A stretch of DNA of 45,795 nucleotides from Bacillota bacterium (GTDB lineage Bacteria > Bacillota > Clostridia > Lachnospirales > Lachnospiraceae), in NCBI GenBank assembly GCA_023436225.1, contig JAEZKA010000070.1, positions 1 to 45,795 on the forward strand. The letters run 5' to 3'. Below are positions 24,536 to 32,667 of the stretch, piece after piece. The stretch's first letter is position 1. Every line of letters begins with the position of its first letter. Made by a program: the position numbers and the translations under genes. A model generated the notes under the pieces. It ran no database searches, was not told the origin of the DNA, and was given only the letters and a program-made list of their open reading frames with translations.

Positions 24536-24576
24536 AAAAAAGGATTGAAGCCTTTTCCCGGAATCAATCCTTTTTC
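24536..24576 (-). terminator. intrinsic terminator of the CvpA-like gene
   Basis: AAAAAGGATTGA pairs with TCAATCCTTTTT around a 16-nt loop, giving a T-run on either strand. It lies 20 bp after the minus-strand stop at 24596 and works in both directions in principle. On the plus strand a GAGGAGG followed by a 7-codon frame (ATG at 24524) runs into it. Confidence 0.88.
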
Positions 24577-24595
24577 TTATTTATATGAATTCTTA

Positions 24596-26065
24596 TTATG
24601 GAAGTAAATTATAAATCTTCAACCTTTTGGCAAGAATTTGCTCTAGCTCTTCCAGAGTATTCTCATGAATCAGTTTGGAATTTCTTATCACTGCTAAGCT
24701 TTCCTCAAGGACTTTGATCGCTTCCGTCTCATCCACCTCAAAATTCATCAGATAAGCAAGCTGCTTTCCTGATTGGCATACCTCGATAAACTCCTGCTTG
24801 GTATCACCAAAATTCTCGATCTGATTCAAAGCATCTGAGCCGATACCACCATCCTCCAGTAAAAGGCCTAAAAGCTTCTCTGTAATTAACGGAATGATAA
24901 CCTCAGCTTGGTCCATGGAATAAAGCATATCAGCAATCTGCACTATGAAATCCTCATCTAATTTCTCCATCAGTTCCTGAGGGGTTAAATCATAGGTATG
25001 GTCCAGGATATCGGATAACATTCCCTTTTCCTTAAGAAGTGCAGAAAACTCCGTCATAACCTTCATGTCCTGCTGTAAAGCAGCGATTGATTCATAGTTC
25101 ATTTCCGATATAAAGGCTCTCAGTATGCCATTCTCATTGATCATAGTACTCTGCTGTAGATAATCCTTCATCAATGATAGCTTTTCCTGATCTGTTCCGG
25201 TTATCAGCTCTGGTGAAGCAAATTCTTCTACAATCACATTCAAAGATTTGATATATCCTTCGATATCCGCAGCCTCAGAGCCCTGGTTTGATTCTTGTAA
25301 TACCTTTGCTGCCTGATAGACTCTTACAATGGAAGGAATATAGCGGTCAACCGATACGGTCGCAGCCTCTGTCTGTTTCTTAGATAAAGTAGAAAACATT
25401 TCATCCCCAAGGAATTTCGAGCCGGTATATTTATAAAAATAATAGGAGGGGGTTCTCTGATAGCTGACAGCGATGTGATAATTATCCGAACCGATCAGTT
25501 CAGAAACAGACCCATCCCCACCCTCTATAGTGATAGATGCATTCTCGGTTTCCTGTAGCAGCTCCGAATATGCGCTGATCGGCATGAAGAAGATCGCACC
25601 GATTAATATGGCATATAGTCCACCTAGTACCCCTCCTGCAATGCTGCTTCTTCTTGAGGGACATGGAAACAATTTAGTCAATTTCTTCTTGATTATGTAC
25701 CGATCAATCAGTAAGTAAAGACCAAAAGTGATTAACTTCAATCCCCAGAACAATACCACATAGATAAAAGGATTCAGGAACACCGTAAACATATTCACAG
25801 CGCTCTCTTGAATAAAAGGGTAATTGATTGGATTTACTCCGGTGAGTCCATACAGATAAGTATACAATCTATTTGTTAATATCAGCTCACGGACGATGAA
25901 TTCTACCACAGGCGCCGTCAAAAACAATGTTAATACTGCTACTAAAATCAGCATTAGGGTTCTGATCAGATTTCTTCTGATCCCCCGCTCATATCCAATC
26001 ATTACCTCCAGAGCAACGATAAGAATTGTAATAATTGTTGTGATAATACTAATAACTAAAGTCAT
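24596..26065 (-). CDS. CvpA-family membrane protein
   Basis: The ATG at 26065 (489 aa) follows AAAGGGG and starts a transmembrane helix. At least four hydrophobic segments are visible in the first 170 residues, with YERGIRRNLIRTL as a CvpA-like loop. The remaining 300 residues are a soluble, mostly helical, acidic region predicted outside or at the membrane face. CvpA domains are linked to envelope and colicin-related processes, but clostridial members are uncharacterised. The gene stands alone with its own terminator. Confidence 0.7.
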   Translation of the reverse strand: MTLVISIITTIITILIVALEVMIGYERGIRRNLIRTLMLILVAVLTLFLTAPVVEFIVRELILTNRLYTYLYGLTGVNPINYPFIQESAVNMFTVFLNPFIYVVLFWGLKLITFGLYLLIDRYIIKKKLTKLFPCPSRRSSIAGGVLGGLYAILIGAIFFMPISAYSELLQETENASITIEGGDGSVSELIGSDNYHIAVSYQRTPSYYFYKYTGSKFLGDEMFSTLSKKQTEAATVSVDRYIPSIVRVYQAAKVLQESNQGSEAADIEGYIKSLNVIVEEFASPELITGTDQEKLSLMKDYLQQSTMINENGILRAFISEMNYESIAALQQDMKVMTEFSALLKEKGMLSDILDHTYDLTPQELMEKLDEDFIVQIADMLYSMDQAEVIIPLITEKLLGLLLEDGGIGSDALNQIENFGDTKQEFIEVCQSGKQLAYLMNFEVDETEAIKVLEESLAVIRNSKLIHENTLEELEQILAKRLKIYNLLP

Positions 26066-26220
26066 ATATTCCCCTTTCTGCGGTGACAAAAATATTCACC
26101 AGCAGATAAGCATTCTTTTCTAAATTTAAAAAGTATCTTACCATATTATCATATTCCCGTCAACTTTAGCTATGCAATTTCGGTATATCGAATGGAGAAC
26201 CGAATGGAGAATATATATTT

Positions 26221-27999
26221 TTATCGGCCCATTCCTCTCGGTCCCATACCTATGCTTTGTCCCCCACTTGTTGTAATTGAGGATAGCGTAATCTCTGCAG
26301 TCTGATTACCACAGGTTAAGGTATAGGTCTCCCCTTGAATAAGTTCTGGAGAGCTTATTACAACGGATTGATACTGTTTGCCGGGGACAAAGCGAATGAC
26401 TTCTTTCCCAGCAGAATTTGTTAAGATAACTGCTGTTTCCGCCTCCACGGAGGATGGGAGGTTATATAGCATGGAGCATTGCGTCGAGGTCTCTCCAAAT
26501 CCCTGGGCCATTCCGGCACTTCCGGTGGCGACTATAATTCCTCCTGTTATTTCCCCAGTACCCGGATAATCAATACTTGAATCCATGTTTTCTGTAGGGC
26601 CATTAATATAGATTGTTCCCCCAGAGATATAGAGCGAACCATTCGAGTCAATTCCATCCCCTTGTGCATTAACCGTTATGGTACCTCCCGCAATCTTGAT
26701 ATAGCAGTTTTCATCTACTGCAAAAGGATCATCACCACCACCAAAGTTCCACTTACCACCCATACCACCGCCGGGAAACCCTCTGTTCGGCTTCTGACCA
26801 TCGGGTATCTGACCTTCCGGTATCTGTCCATCGGGCATCTGTCCTTCCGGTATCTGTCCTTCGGGTATTTGTCCTTCGGGCATCTGTCCTTCGGGTATTT
26901 GACCTTCGGGTATTTGACCTTCGGGTATTTGACCTTCCGTCATTTGACCACCTTGTACAGCCCCGGGATTCATACCGCCTGGACGTTGTGCTATCGCAGT
27001 GTTATCGGATGGAACTTCGCTGGTCGTTGCATTGTATGCACTTACTTCTGTACTAGCAACCGTACTTTTGCTTGCCGCATTAAAGCCATCATCTGATGAA
27101 TTTATATTAATTATACCATCCTCAATGACAATAGCCGTTCCTTCAATTCCTTCCACACTGTTTACGATATCGATTGTTCCTCCATTAATGTATACATAAC
27201 CTTTCGTAGTATCATCACCGTTCTTTGATTGTATTCCATTACCGGTAGCAGCATTTAGTGTAAACTTGCCATCCTTAATCTTCACACAATCCTTACCGTT
27301 GATTGCATCCTTTACAGCATTAATAGCGTAGGTGCCTCCTGTGATCACCAGATCATCCTTTGATACAATTCCATGCTTGTAATTACCGGTTATGGTTAAT
27401 GAGCCCGAACCGTTGAGAGTCAGATCGGATTTACTATAGATGACGCCGTCCACCTGATTTTCATCCAATTGAATATATTCTGATCCATCGATTAGGCTGT
27501 TGTTAGTTGCCTTAGCCAAGGTAATAAATACCTTGTCAGCATTCTTGATATAAATAGGAGCATTAGACAGACAGGTGATTGACGCACCATTCAGTATTAA
27601 TTGAATCTTGTCATTATCTCCTGCATCTATAATAATCTGTCCATCCTTCAGAATACCCTCCACCACATAGCTGCCCTCCTTAGTGATCGTCAGGTTATTG
27701 CCCGCTGTTGTGGCTCCTTCACCGGATACTGCAATGCTGTCTCCATTTAATATTATATGTGTAGCTGTTGTTTCCTCATAGCCGACCTCAAGATCCCTGG
27801 CGGTAAACTCGGTATCCACAACAATTTTTGAGGTTATGCTTGTAGTGGTACCCACTGCGTCGGTATTACCTTTCTGTACAGACTGGCTATCCTGTGTACT
27901 CACGCCGGTTTGTGTGTCCTCCTTTGCTGCAGTACACCCCGTTAGTAGCAGGGCAGAAATAAGTATTATGGAGATTATCCTTATACTTCTCATTCTCAT
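26221..27999 (-). CDS. lipoprotein with carbohydrate-binding (DUF4353) domain and GQxPE repeats
   Basis: A 592-aa protein. The signal ends in the lipobox LLTGC (Cys22), so it is membrane-anchored. Residues about 60-320 and 420-500 are a parallel beta-helix-like repeat (GGTIDI, GGTYAI, GGTITVNAQGDGIDSNG), the DUF4353 carbohydrate-binding type that often accompanies CotH-like proteins. Between them about residues 345-405 hold eleven pentapeptides of the form GQ[IM]PEx, then a Gly-rich stretch. GAGAGG-like GAGAGG lies 8 nt ahead of the ATG. It is the third gene of the VTC/DUF4956 operon, 26 bp after DUF4956. Confidence 0.8.
   Translation of the reverse strand: MRMRSIRIISIILISALLLTGCTAAKEDTQTGVSTQDSQSVQKGNTDAVGTTTSITSKIVVDTEFTARDLEVGYEETTATHIILNGDSIAVSGEGATTAGNNLTITKEGSYVVEGILKDGQIIIDAGDNDKIQLILNGASITCLSNAPIYIKNADKVFITLAKATNNSLIDGSEYIQLDENQVDGVIYSKSDLTLNGSGSLTITGNYKHGIVSKDDLVITGGTYAINAVKDAINGKDCVKIKDGKFTLNAATGNGIQSKNGDDTTKGYVYINGGTIDIVNSVEGIEGTAIVIEDGIININSSDDGFNAASKSTVASTEVSAYNATTSEVPSDNTAIAQRPGGMNPGAVQGGQMTEGQIPEGQIPEGQIPEGQMPEGQIPEGQIPEGQMPDGQIPEGQIPDGQKPNRGFPGGGMGGKWNFGGGDDPFAVDENCYIKIAGGTITVNAQGDGIDSNGSLYISGGTIYINGPTENMDSSIDYPGTGEITGGIIVATGSAGMAQGFGETSTQCSMLYNLPSSVEAETAVILTNSAGKEVIRFVPGKQYQSVVISSPELIQGETYTLTCGNQTAEITLSSITTSGGQSIGMGPRGMGR
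26791..26955 (-). repeat. 15-bp tandem repeats coding for GQIPE units
   Basis: About eleven 15-bp units on the minus strand encode GQ[IM]P[ED][GE]-type pentapeptides inside the lipoprotein. The units differ mainly at third positions (GGT/GGC, ATT/ATC/ATG), so expansion was followed by point change. Copy number is likely to vary between strains. Confidence 0.85.
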
Positions 28000-28025
28000 A
28001 GTTAATCCTCTCTTTGATTTGATAT

Positions 28026-28691
28026 TTATAATTCATCACTACCCGTAACGACTCGTCCGCAGCTAATCTCGAGATTCCCGTTTCTGCATCGCAAATCATC
28101 GATAAACTGTTTTTCCTGGGCGGGATTTTTTAGTCTGATTCTGTACTCCAGCTTATAAAGACTTCCCATATTCGCTGTCTTGGCCTTCACCAATTCACTC
28201 TTCGTGGTATATATCCCGAACAGATCATCAAAGATTTCCATGTAATCCAGTCCCTCTGGAATCGTTATCCTTAATTCCTTCTCATTTTGCTTGGGATTAC
28301 CAAAACTGGTTATATTATAAATAATGCTGGCTCCGCCGATTATTAATACAAATAATAACGCAGCTGTAATATATCCGGTACCGGTTGCCAATCCGACTGC
28401 CATCGCTAGAAAGATACTGTTAATTTCCTTTGCATTTCCGGGAACGGAGCGAAAACGAACCAGACTGAAAGCACCCATAACTGCTACTCCAGTACCAAGG
28501 TTACCATTTACCAGCATAATTACCATCTGTACAATGGCAGGAAGTAATGCAATCGTAATAACAAAGCCCTTACTGCTGTTATTGAAACAGCTATGGACAC
28601 CTGCAATTACAGCTCCCAACAATAAGGAACACAGGGTACAGATCAAAAAGGTACTGATGGTGAAGGTATCCGTTAAAATTGAATTAAGCAT
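28026..28691 (-). CDS. DUF4956 membrane protein
   Basis: The ATG at 28691 (221 aa) has AAGGAG about 10 nt ahead, and the stop of the upstream VTC gene lies 8 nt inside it. Four transmembrane segments fill residues 10-140, with the DUF4956 hallmark GAFSLVRFRS..NAKEI between helices. The cytoplasmic tail (residues 150-221) resembles a small alpha/beta domain. DUF4956 proteins are usually encoded next to VTC-domain polymerases and CotH-type proteins, as here. They may form the membrane part of a polyphosphate or surface system. Confidence 0.85.
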   Translation of the reverse strand: MLNSILTDTFTISTFLICTLCSLLLGAVIAGVHSCFNNSSKGFVITIALLPAIVQMVIMLVNGNLGTGVAVMGAFSLVRFRSVPGNAKEINSIFLAMAVGLATGTGYITAALLFVLIIGGASIIYNITSFGNPKQNEKELRITIPEGLDYMEIFDDLFGIYTTKSELVKAKTANMGSLYKLEYRIRLKNPAQEKQFIDDLRCRNGNLEISCGRVVTGSDEL

Positions 28692-29418
28692 ATAATATAT
28701 CTCCTTTTCTAGTCTCATAATAAGTTTGCTGTAATGACTCCTGATAACCTTTTCCGTATTTGGAGAAGGAAACCGGATAAATCTCCAGATCATTTAGTAT
28801 ATGAGAGAGCCAGACGGGCATCGCTCCTGGAATCTTAATCTCCATCAGCCGCTCATCCTCCTCAAGTAGCGGACTTCCCCAGGAACCATATTCCAGCCAT
28901 AGATCCCTGTCCCTCCAAAGGATATTCCGGTCAAAGGTTATTCGAAGCTCCGGATTCTCTGTACCATACATGGCAATCCTTTGATAAGAAATATACATAG
29001 ACGGCTTGATATTCTCGTAGAACTTCATAAACCAGTCGATTTCCTTGATTATCTGAGTTGGCTTTTCTATGGGTTTATTATAATAGAGATATTGCTCTGC
29101 AGCACTGATCTCCATCTTGACCCGTCTCTTGTATACAATTCCCTTATACTTCTTCTTAAGCTCTACATATACGGTATCTCCTTCTTTGGGTGTCCCATAG
29201 CTTCGTAATCTAAGTTTCTCTTTATATACCGGTTTCTCCAGAGAATTGCGAATCAGAAGATGGTTCGAAGTATCGAAGTAGATATTACAAATATCTGCCT
29301 CACCATACTCATCGATCGTCATCATATCCTTCAAATATTCACGAAGCAGACAATATTTCAACCCACTGATAAGATATTTCTTTTCGTAACGTTTAAAGAT
29401 TCCTTCTGCAAGTCCCAT
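28684..29418 (-). CDS. VTC-domain polyphosphate polymerase-like protein
   Basis: A 244-aa VTC domain protein. It has the tunnel-fold elements of yeast Vtc4: RYEKKYLIS near the start, YFDTSNHLL, KLRLRSYG, VYVELKKKYKGIVYKRR, ITFDRNI and LMEIKIPG, supplying the basic residues that bind the triphosphate and the acidic metal ligands. It probably makes polyphosphate from ATP or binds it. It is the first gene of an operon with DUF4956 and the repeat lipoprotein. A promoter with direct repeats lies at 29477-29528. Confidence 0.87.
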   Translation of the reverse strand: MGLAEGIFKRYEKKYLISGLKYCLLREYLKDMMTIDEYGEADICNIYFDTSNHLLIRNSLEKPVYKEKLRLRSYGTPKEGDTVYVELKKKYKGIVYKRRVKMEISAAEQYLYYNKPIEKPTQIIKEIDWFMKFYENIKPSMYISYQRIAMYGTENPELRITFDRNILWRDRDLWLEYGSWGSPLLEEDERLMEIKIPGAMPVWLSHILNDLEIYPVSFSKYGKGYQESLQQTYYETRKGDILYA

Positions 29419-29476
29419 ACTAGCCCTCCTAACTATTGTTCCAATATCCTTAATCTTGTTCGTTACTAATGAATTA

Positions 29477-29528
29477 ATTGTATTAGCCCAACCTTAAATG
29501 AACATTAAAGTGTAACTTAAATAAACAT
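29477..29528 (-). promoter_or_regulatory. promoter with 13-bp direct repeats upstream of the VTC operon
   Basis: On the minus strand ATGTTTATTTAAG (29516-29528) and ATGTTCATTTAAG (29493-29505) repeat with a 23-bp period. A -10 TACAAT (29477-29482) follows 10 bp after the second repeat, which therefore covers the -35 area. This is the layout of an OmpR-type activator site. The two-component system at 34996-36895 is the obvious candidate. Confidence 0.6.
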
Positions 29529-29584
29529 AAATTATCGTTTCTTGTTCCTATTAAATCCGTGGTTTATTATCGTATTACCTAGGC

Positions 29585-29641
29585 AACTAAGAAGGAAGAT
29601 GGATCATGCTACTCCGCACATATCCATCTTCCTTCTTAGTT
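29585..29641. terminator. 20-bp perfect hairpin
   Basis: AACTAAGAAGGAAGATGGAT is followed 17 bp later by its exact complement. Before the IS66 insertion it lay directly downstream of the histidine kinase gene, so it probably terminated the two-component operon. T-runs are weak on both strands. Confidence 0.55.
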
Positions 29642-29855
29642 ATATTGATTTTGTGATTCTCAATCTCTAAAATATAAGGTAAGCGGCAAATAAAAAGCGT
29701 CTTTTTATAAAAGCCCTGGCATGTTAGTATCATGTTAGGGCTAAACCTTTGTGAGTTTGGAAAGTTGCTAATGTCGCAGATTTTTGCAACTTTAGAGACT
29801 TGAACACGTACGATTACCCTGGAAGCGGTTACTCCCAAGGGAAAAACGAAATCTG

Positions 29856-30221
29856 TCAAGCCGGACGACTAACGGATGCTTCGTCATTTTTGTGGCCTGG
29901 TCCCATGCCATCCTTGTTTACTTGAATGTAGGTTTCATCGTTTTGTATGTATTTATACTTTAAAAGGCATTCCGTCAGATAATTACATATCGTTCCCGTG
30001 ATATCTGGAACAGTCCTGTTCACCCAGTTTATGATGGTCTGCTTTATAAGCTCTATCCCATTCATCTGGTAATCAACTGCTTGACAATAGAAGGGACGCC
30101 CAAGCACAAACTTGCGGTAAAGGATATCTGCAATGACAGACGCACATGCTACACTCTTTTCAATCAGAAGATTAGCATAGGGTACTGTTGTAAGTACATG
30201 CTCAAGTCCGGATGATATCAC
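29856..30221 (-). pseudogene. IS66 transposase fragment
   Basis: The frame encodes about 100 of the roughly 500 residues of an IS66 transposase (TnpC): CASVIADILYRKFVLGRPFY, GIELIKQTIINWVNR and NDETYIQV, the last with the first catalytic Asp of the DDE triad. Both the N-terminal zinc region and the C-terminal DDE half are missing. About 175 bp further on lies the element's left end, so this is the decayed core of the IS that carries the cargo. Confidence 0.8.
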
Positions 30222-30234
30222 TGATGTACTTGTA

Positions 30235-30777
30235 TCAGAACTTTGTAATAAAAGTCATAATATAATTGACCATTTCTTCAGGATCTTCTTTTTGCCCGTC
30301 TGCCATCCACTTTTTGATAATATTAACTATAAGTCCTAACTTTCCAAAACCGAGATATTTTTCTCCGAGATCTTTCGGATTTTTTAGCGTTTCTACTTTC
30401 TGTAATTTTTGCGTCATTCTTGAAAATAGTTCATTTATATTCTCCGGTTTTTTATCTAAACCTATAGGGTGATGCTTAGGAAAACGATAGAACATATTGT
30501 AAAGTAGTTCTCTCCACTTCCTTTCATCTTTATTTTCTAATACCGGAATAATCTCTTTGGAGATTTCAGAAAATACTTCATCAACAATATCATCAAAGAC
30601 ATCGGCTATAGAACCATAGTTTCGATAAAAAGAAACCCTTGCTATTTTAGCTTCATTTACAATGTCTGTAACGGTAATGTCTAAGTAATTTTTTTCACTT
30701 AACAGCTTTGCAGTTGCCCCTATAATTTGACTCTTAACCGTATGTTTTTGAATTATCATGATACACTTTTTCTCCAT
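30235..30777 (-). CDS. TetR-family repressor in the IS66 cargo
   Basis: A 180-aa TetR protein. The N-terminal helix-turn-helix is clear (ITVTDIVNEAKIARVSFYRNYGSIADVFDDI, about residues 34-64). The C-terminal half is a helical ligand domain of no known type. The start could be the ATG at 30777 or one at 30759 after GGAG. It is divergent from the ABC exporter genes across a palindromic operator, so it most likely represses them and is relieved by a transported compound. Confidence 0.88.
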   Translation of the reverse strand: MEKKCIMIIQKHTVKSQIIGATAKLLSEKNYLDITVTDIVNEAKIARVSFYRNYGSIADVFDDIVDEVFSEISKEIIPVLENKDERKWRELLYNMFYRFPKHHPIGLDKKPENINELFSRMTQKLQKVETLKNPKDLGEKYLGFGKLGLIVNIIKKWMADGQKEDPEEMVNYIMTFITKF

Positions 30778-30801
30778 CTTGTTTCATTTTAATATTTCCC
30801 A

Positions 30802-30858
30802 TTGACAAAGAAATAATTCTTTGATAGACTGCCACTCATGTGTTACAAATTGTAACAC
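30802..30858 (+). promoter_or_regulatory. exporter promoter with palindromic operator
   Basis: TTGACA (30802-30807) and TAGACT (30825-30830) are 17 bp apart. Just past the expected start lies the perfect 19-bp palindrome GTGTTACAAATTGTAACAC (30840-30858). A second inverted repeat, CAAAGAA/TTCTTTG, occupies the promoter spacer. Either could be the TetR site; the 19-bp palindrome is the stronger candidate. Confidence 0.75.
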
Positions 30859-30900
30859 AAATGAAACAGATTGTCTATAATGAAAAGGAGAAGATTATTA

Positions 30901-32667
30901 ATGTTACAATTGCTAAAATATGCAAAAAAGAAAGATTGGACTTTTTCGATTCTTGCTATTGGTTTTATTGTAGTTCAAGTTTGGCTTGATTTAAAAATGC
31001 CGGATTATATGAACACCATTACTCAAATGGCACAGGGAAAATCTCATATGGGAGAAGCATATCAACTCTCGGATATTTGGGGAAATGGTGGTAAAATGCT
31101 TTTATGTGCCCTTGGTAGTATGGCCTCTTCTGTCATTACAAGTTTTTTCATTGTTAATGTGGCGGCTGATTTTTCAGCAAGAATTCGTGAAGGACTTTAC
31201 ACAAAAGTTCAAAGCTTTTCAAATAATGAAATTAACAAGTTTAGTACAGCCTCGTTAATAACGCGTTCAACAAACGATATTCAACAGATACAAACTCTTA
31301 TCACGATGGGTTTGCAGTTAATGATTAAGGCACCTATTACGGCGGTTTGGGCAATCGTTAAGATTTCCGGGAAACAGTGGCAGTGGTCTGCTGCAGTTGC
31401 CATTGCGGTTTCATTTATGGTAATGGCGATTGTTGTTATTATTTCTCTGGTGGTTAAAAAGTTCAAGAAAATTCAAAAGTTAACAGACGATTTGAACCGT
31501 GTAACCAGAGAGAATTTAACCGGAATTCGAGTTATTCGTGCTTATAATGCCGAAAATTATCAAAAAGACAAGTTTGAAAATATAAATGAAGATATGACAA
31601 ATACTCAACTTTTCACGGGTAGAGTCATGGCATTTATAAGTCCCATTATGTCAATGGTAATGAACGGTATCGCTCTTGCAATTTATTGGATAGGTGCCGT
31701 ATTGATTAATAAAGCATCCATTATGGAATTCCCGACACTTTTCGGAGATATGGTCGTATATATGGCATACGGTATGCAGATTATTGCTTCGTTTATGATG
31801 CTTGCAATGATGTTTATGATTGCTCCCCGTGCCCTTGTTTCTGCAAAACGTATTAACGAAGTGCTGGAAACCGAAGTGATAATAAAAGACGGAAAAGGCG
31901 TTACAAAAACCGATTCCAGGGGAACAGTTGAATTTCGGAATGTTTCTTTCCGCTATCCGGATGGTCAGTCGAATGTTTTGCAAAACATTTCATTTAAGAT
32001 TAATAAAGGTGATACAGTTGCGTTTATCGGTTCTACCGGTTGCGGAAAGACATCTCTTGTAAATCTTATCGCTCGCTTTTATGACACAAGTTCCGGTGAG
32101 GTGTTGGTTGATAATATCAATGTTCGTGAGTATACGAAAGAAGAACTATACAAAAAAATCGGTTATGTTTCTCAAAAAGCCGTGCTTTTCAGCGGTGATA
32201 TAAAATCCAACATTGATTTCGGTGATAATAAAGCAGATGTTTCGGCAATCAAAAAAGCCATTAAAATTTCTCAAAGTGAAGAATTTATAAATCTTCAAGG
32301 AAGCGGAATCGACTCCCATGTTGCTCAGGGAGGTCAAAATTTCTCAGGTGGTCAGAAACAACGGCTTTCTATTGCCAGAGCTCTTGCTCGAAAGGCAGAA
32401 ATCTATATTTTTGATGACACCTTCTCGGCACTCGATTATAAAACCGACAGAACTTTAAGAAACGCCATAAAATCCGAGATGGAAGACAGTACCTGCATTA
32501 TCGTTGCCCAAAGAATAGGTACCATAATAGATGCCGATCAAATATTTGTTCTTGATAATGGCGAAATTGTCGGACATGGCACACATAACGAATTATTAAA
32601 CAATTGTGATACCTACAAAGAAATCGCTCAAAGTCAGTTAAGTGAGGAGGAGCTAAAAAATGCATAA
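30901..32667 (+). CDS. ABC exporter half-transporter, subunit with degenerate ATPase site
   Basis: Starting at the ATG at 30901 (AAGGAG about 10 nt ahead) gives 588 aa. An N-terminal six-helix exporter domain (to about residue 320) is followed by a nucleotide-binding domain with GSTGCGKTS (Walker A) and FSGGQKQRLS. The Walker B end is IFDDTFS, with Asp where the catalytic Glu normally sits, and the H-loop is VAQRI instead of AHR. These changes mark the non-catalytic half of a heterodimer such as TM287/288 or BmrCD. The gene overlaps the next by 8 nt. Confidence 0.92.
   Translation: MLQLLKYAKKKDWTFSILAIGFIVVQVWLDLKMPDYMNTITQMAQGKSHMGEAYQLSDIWGNGGKMLLCALGSMASSVITSFFIVNVAADFSARIREGLYTKVQSFSNNEINKFSTASLITRSTNDIQQIQTLITMGLQLMIKAPITAVWAIVKISGKQWQWSAAVAIAVSFMVMAIVVIISLVVKKFKKIQKLTDDLNRVTRENLTGIRVIRAYNAENYQKDKFENINEDMTNTQLFTGRVMAFISPIMSMVMNGIALAIYWIGAVLINKASIMEFPTLFGDMVVYMAYGMQIIASFMMLAMMFMIAPRALVSAKRINEVLETEVIIKDGKGVTKTDSRGTVEFRNVSFRYPDGQSNVLQNISFKINKGDTVAFIGSTGCGKTSLVNLIARFYDTSSGEVLVDNINVREYTKEELYKKIGYVSQKAVLFSGDIKSNIDFGDNKADVSAIKKAIKISQSEEFINLQGSGIDSHVAQGGQNFSGGQKQRLSIARALARKAEIYIFDDTFSALDYKTDRTLRNAIKSEMEDSTCIIVAQRIGTIIDADQIFVLDNGEIVGHGTHNELLNNCDTYKEIAQSQLSEEELKNA

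Noticed and set aside
26662..27096. Plus-strand frames opposite the GQxPE repeats (apparent Leu/Phe/Tyr repeats)
   Set aside because: They are antisense translations of the 15-bp repeats in the lipoprotein gene, without start signals.
29587..29859. A 90-codon minus-strand frame across the left transposon end
   Set aside because: It crosses the target duplication, the IS66 end and non-coding sequence; no family motif. The transposase fragment at 29856-30221 lies in a separate frame and is the real relic.
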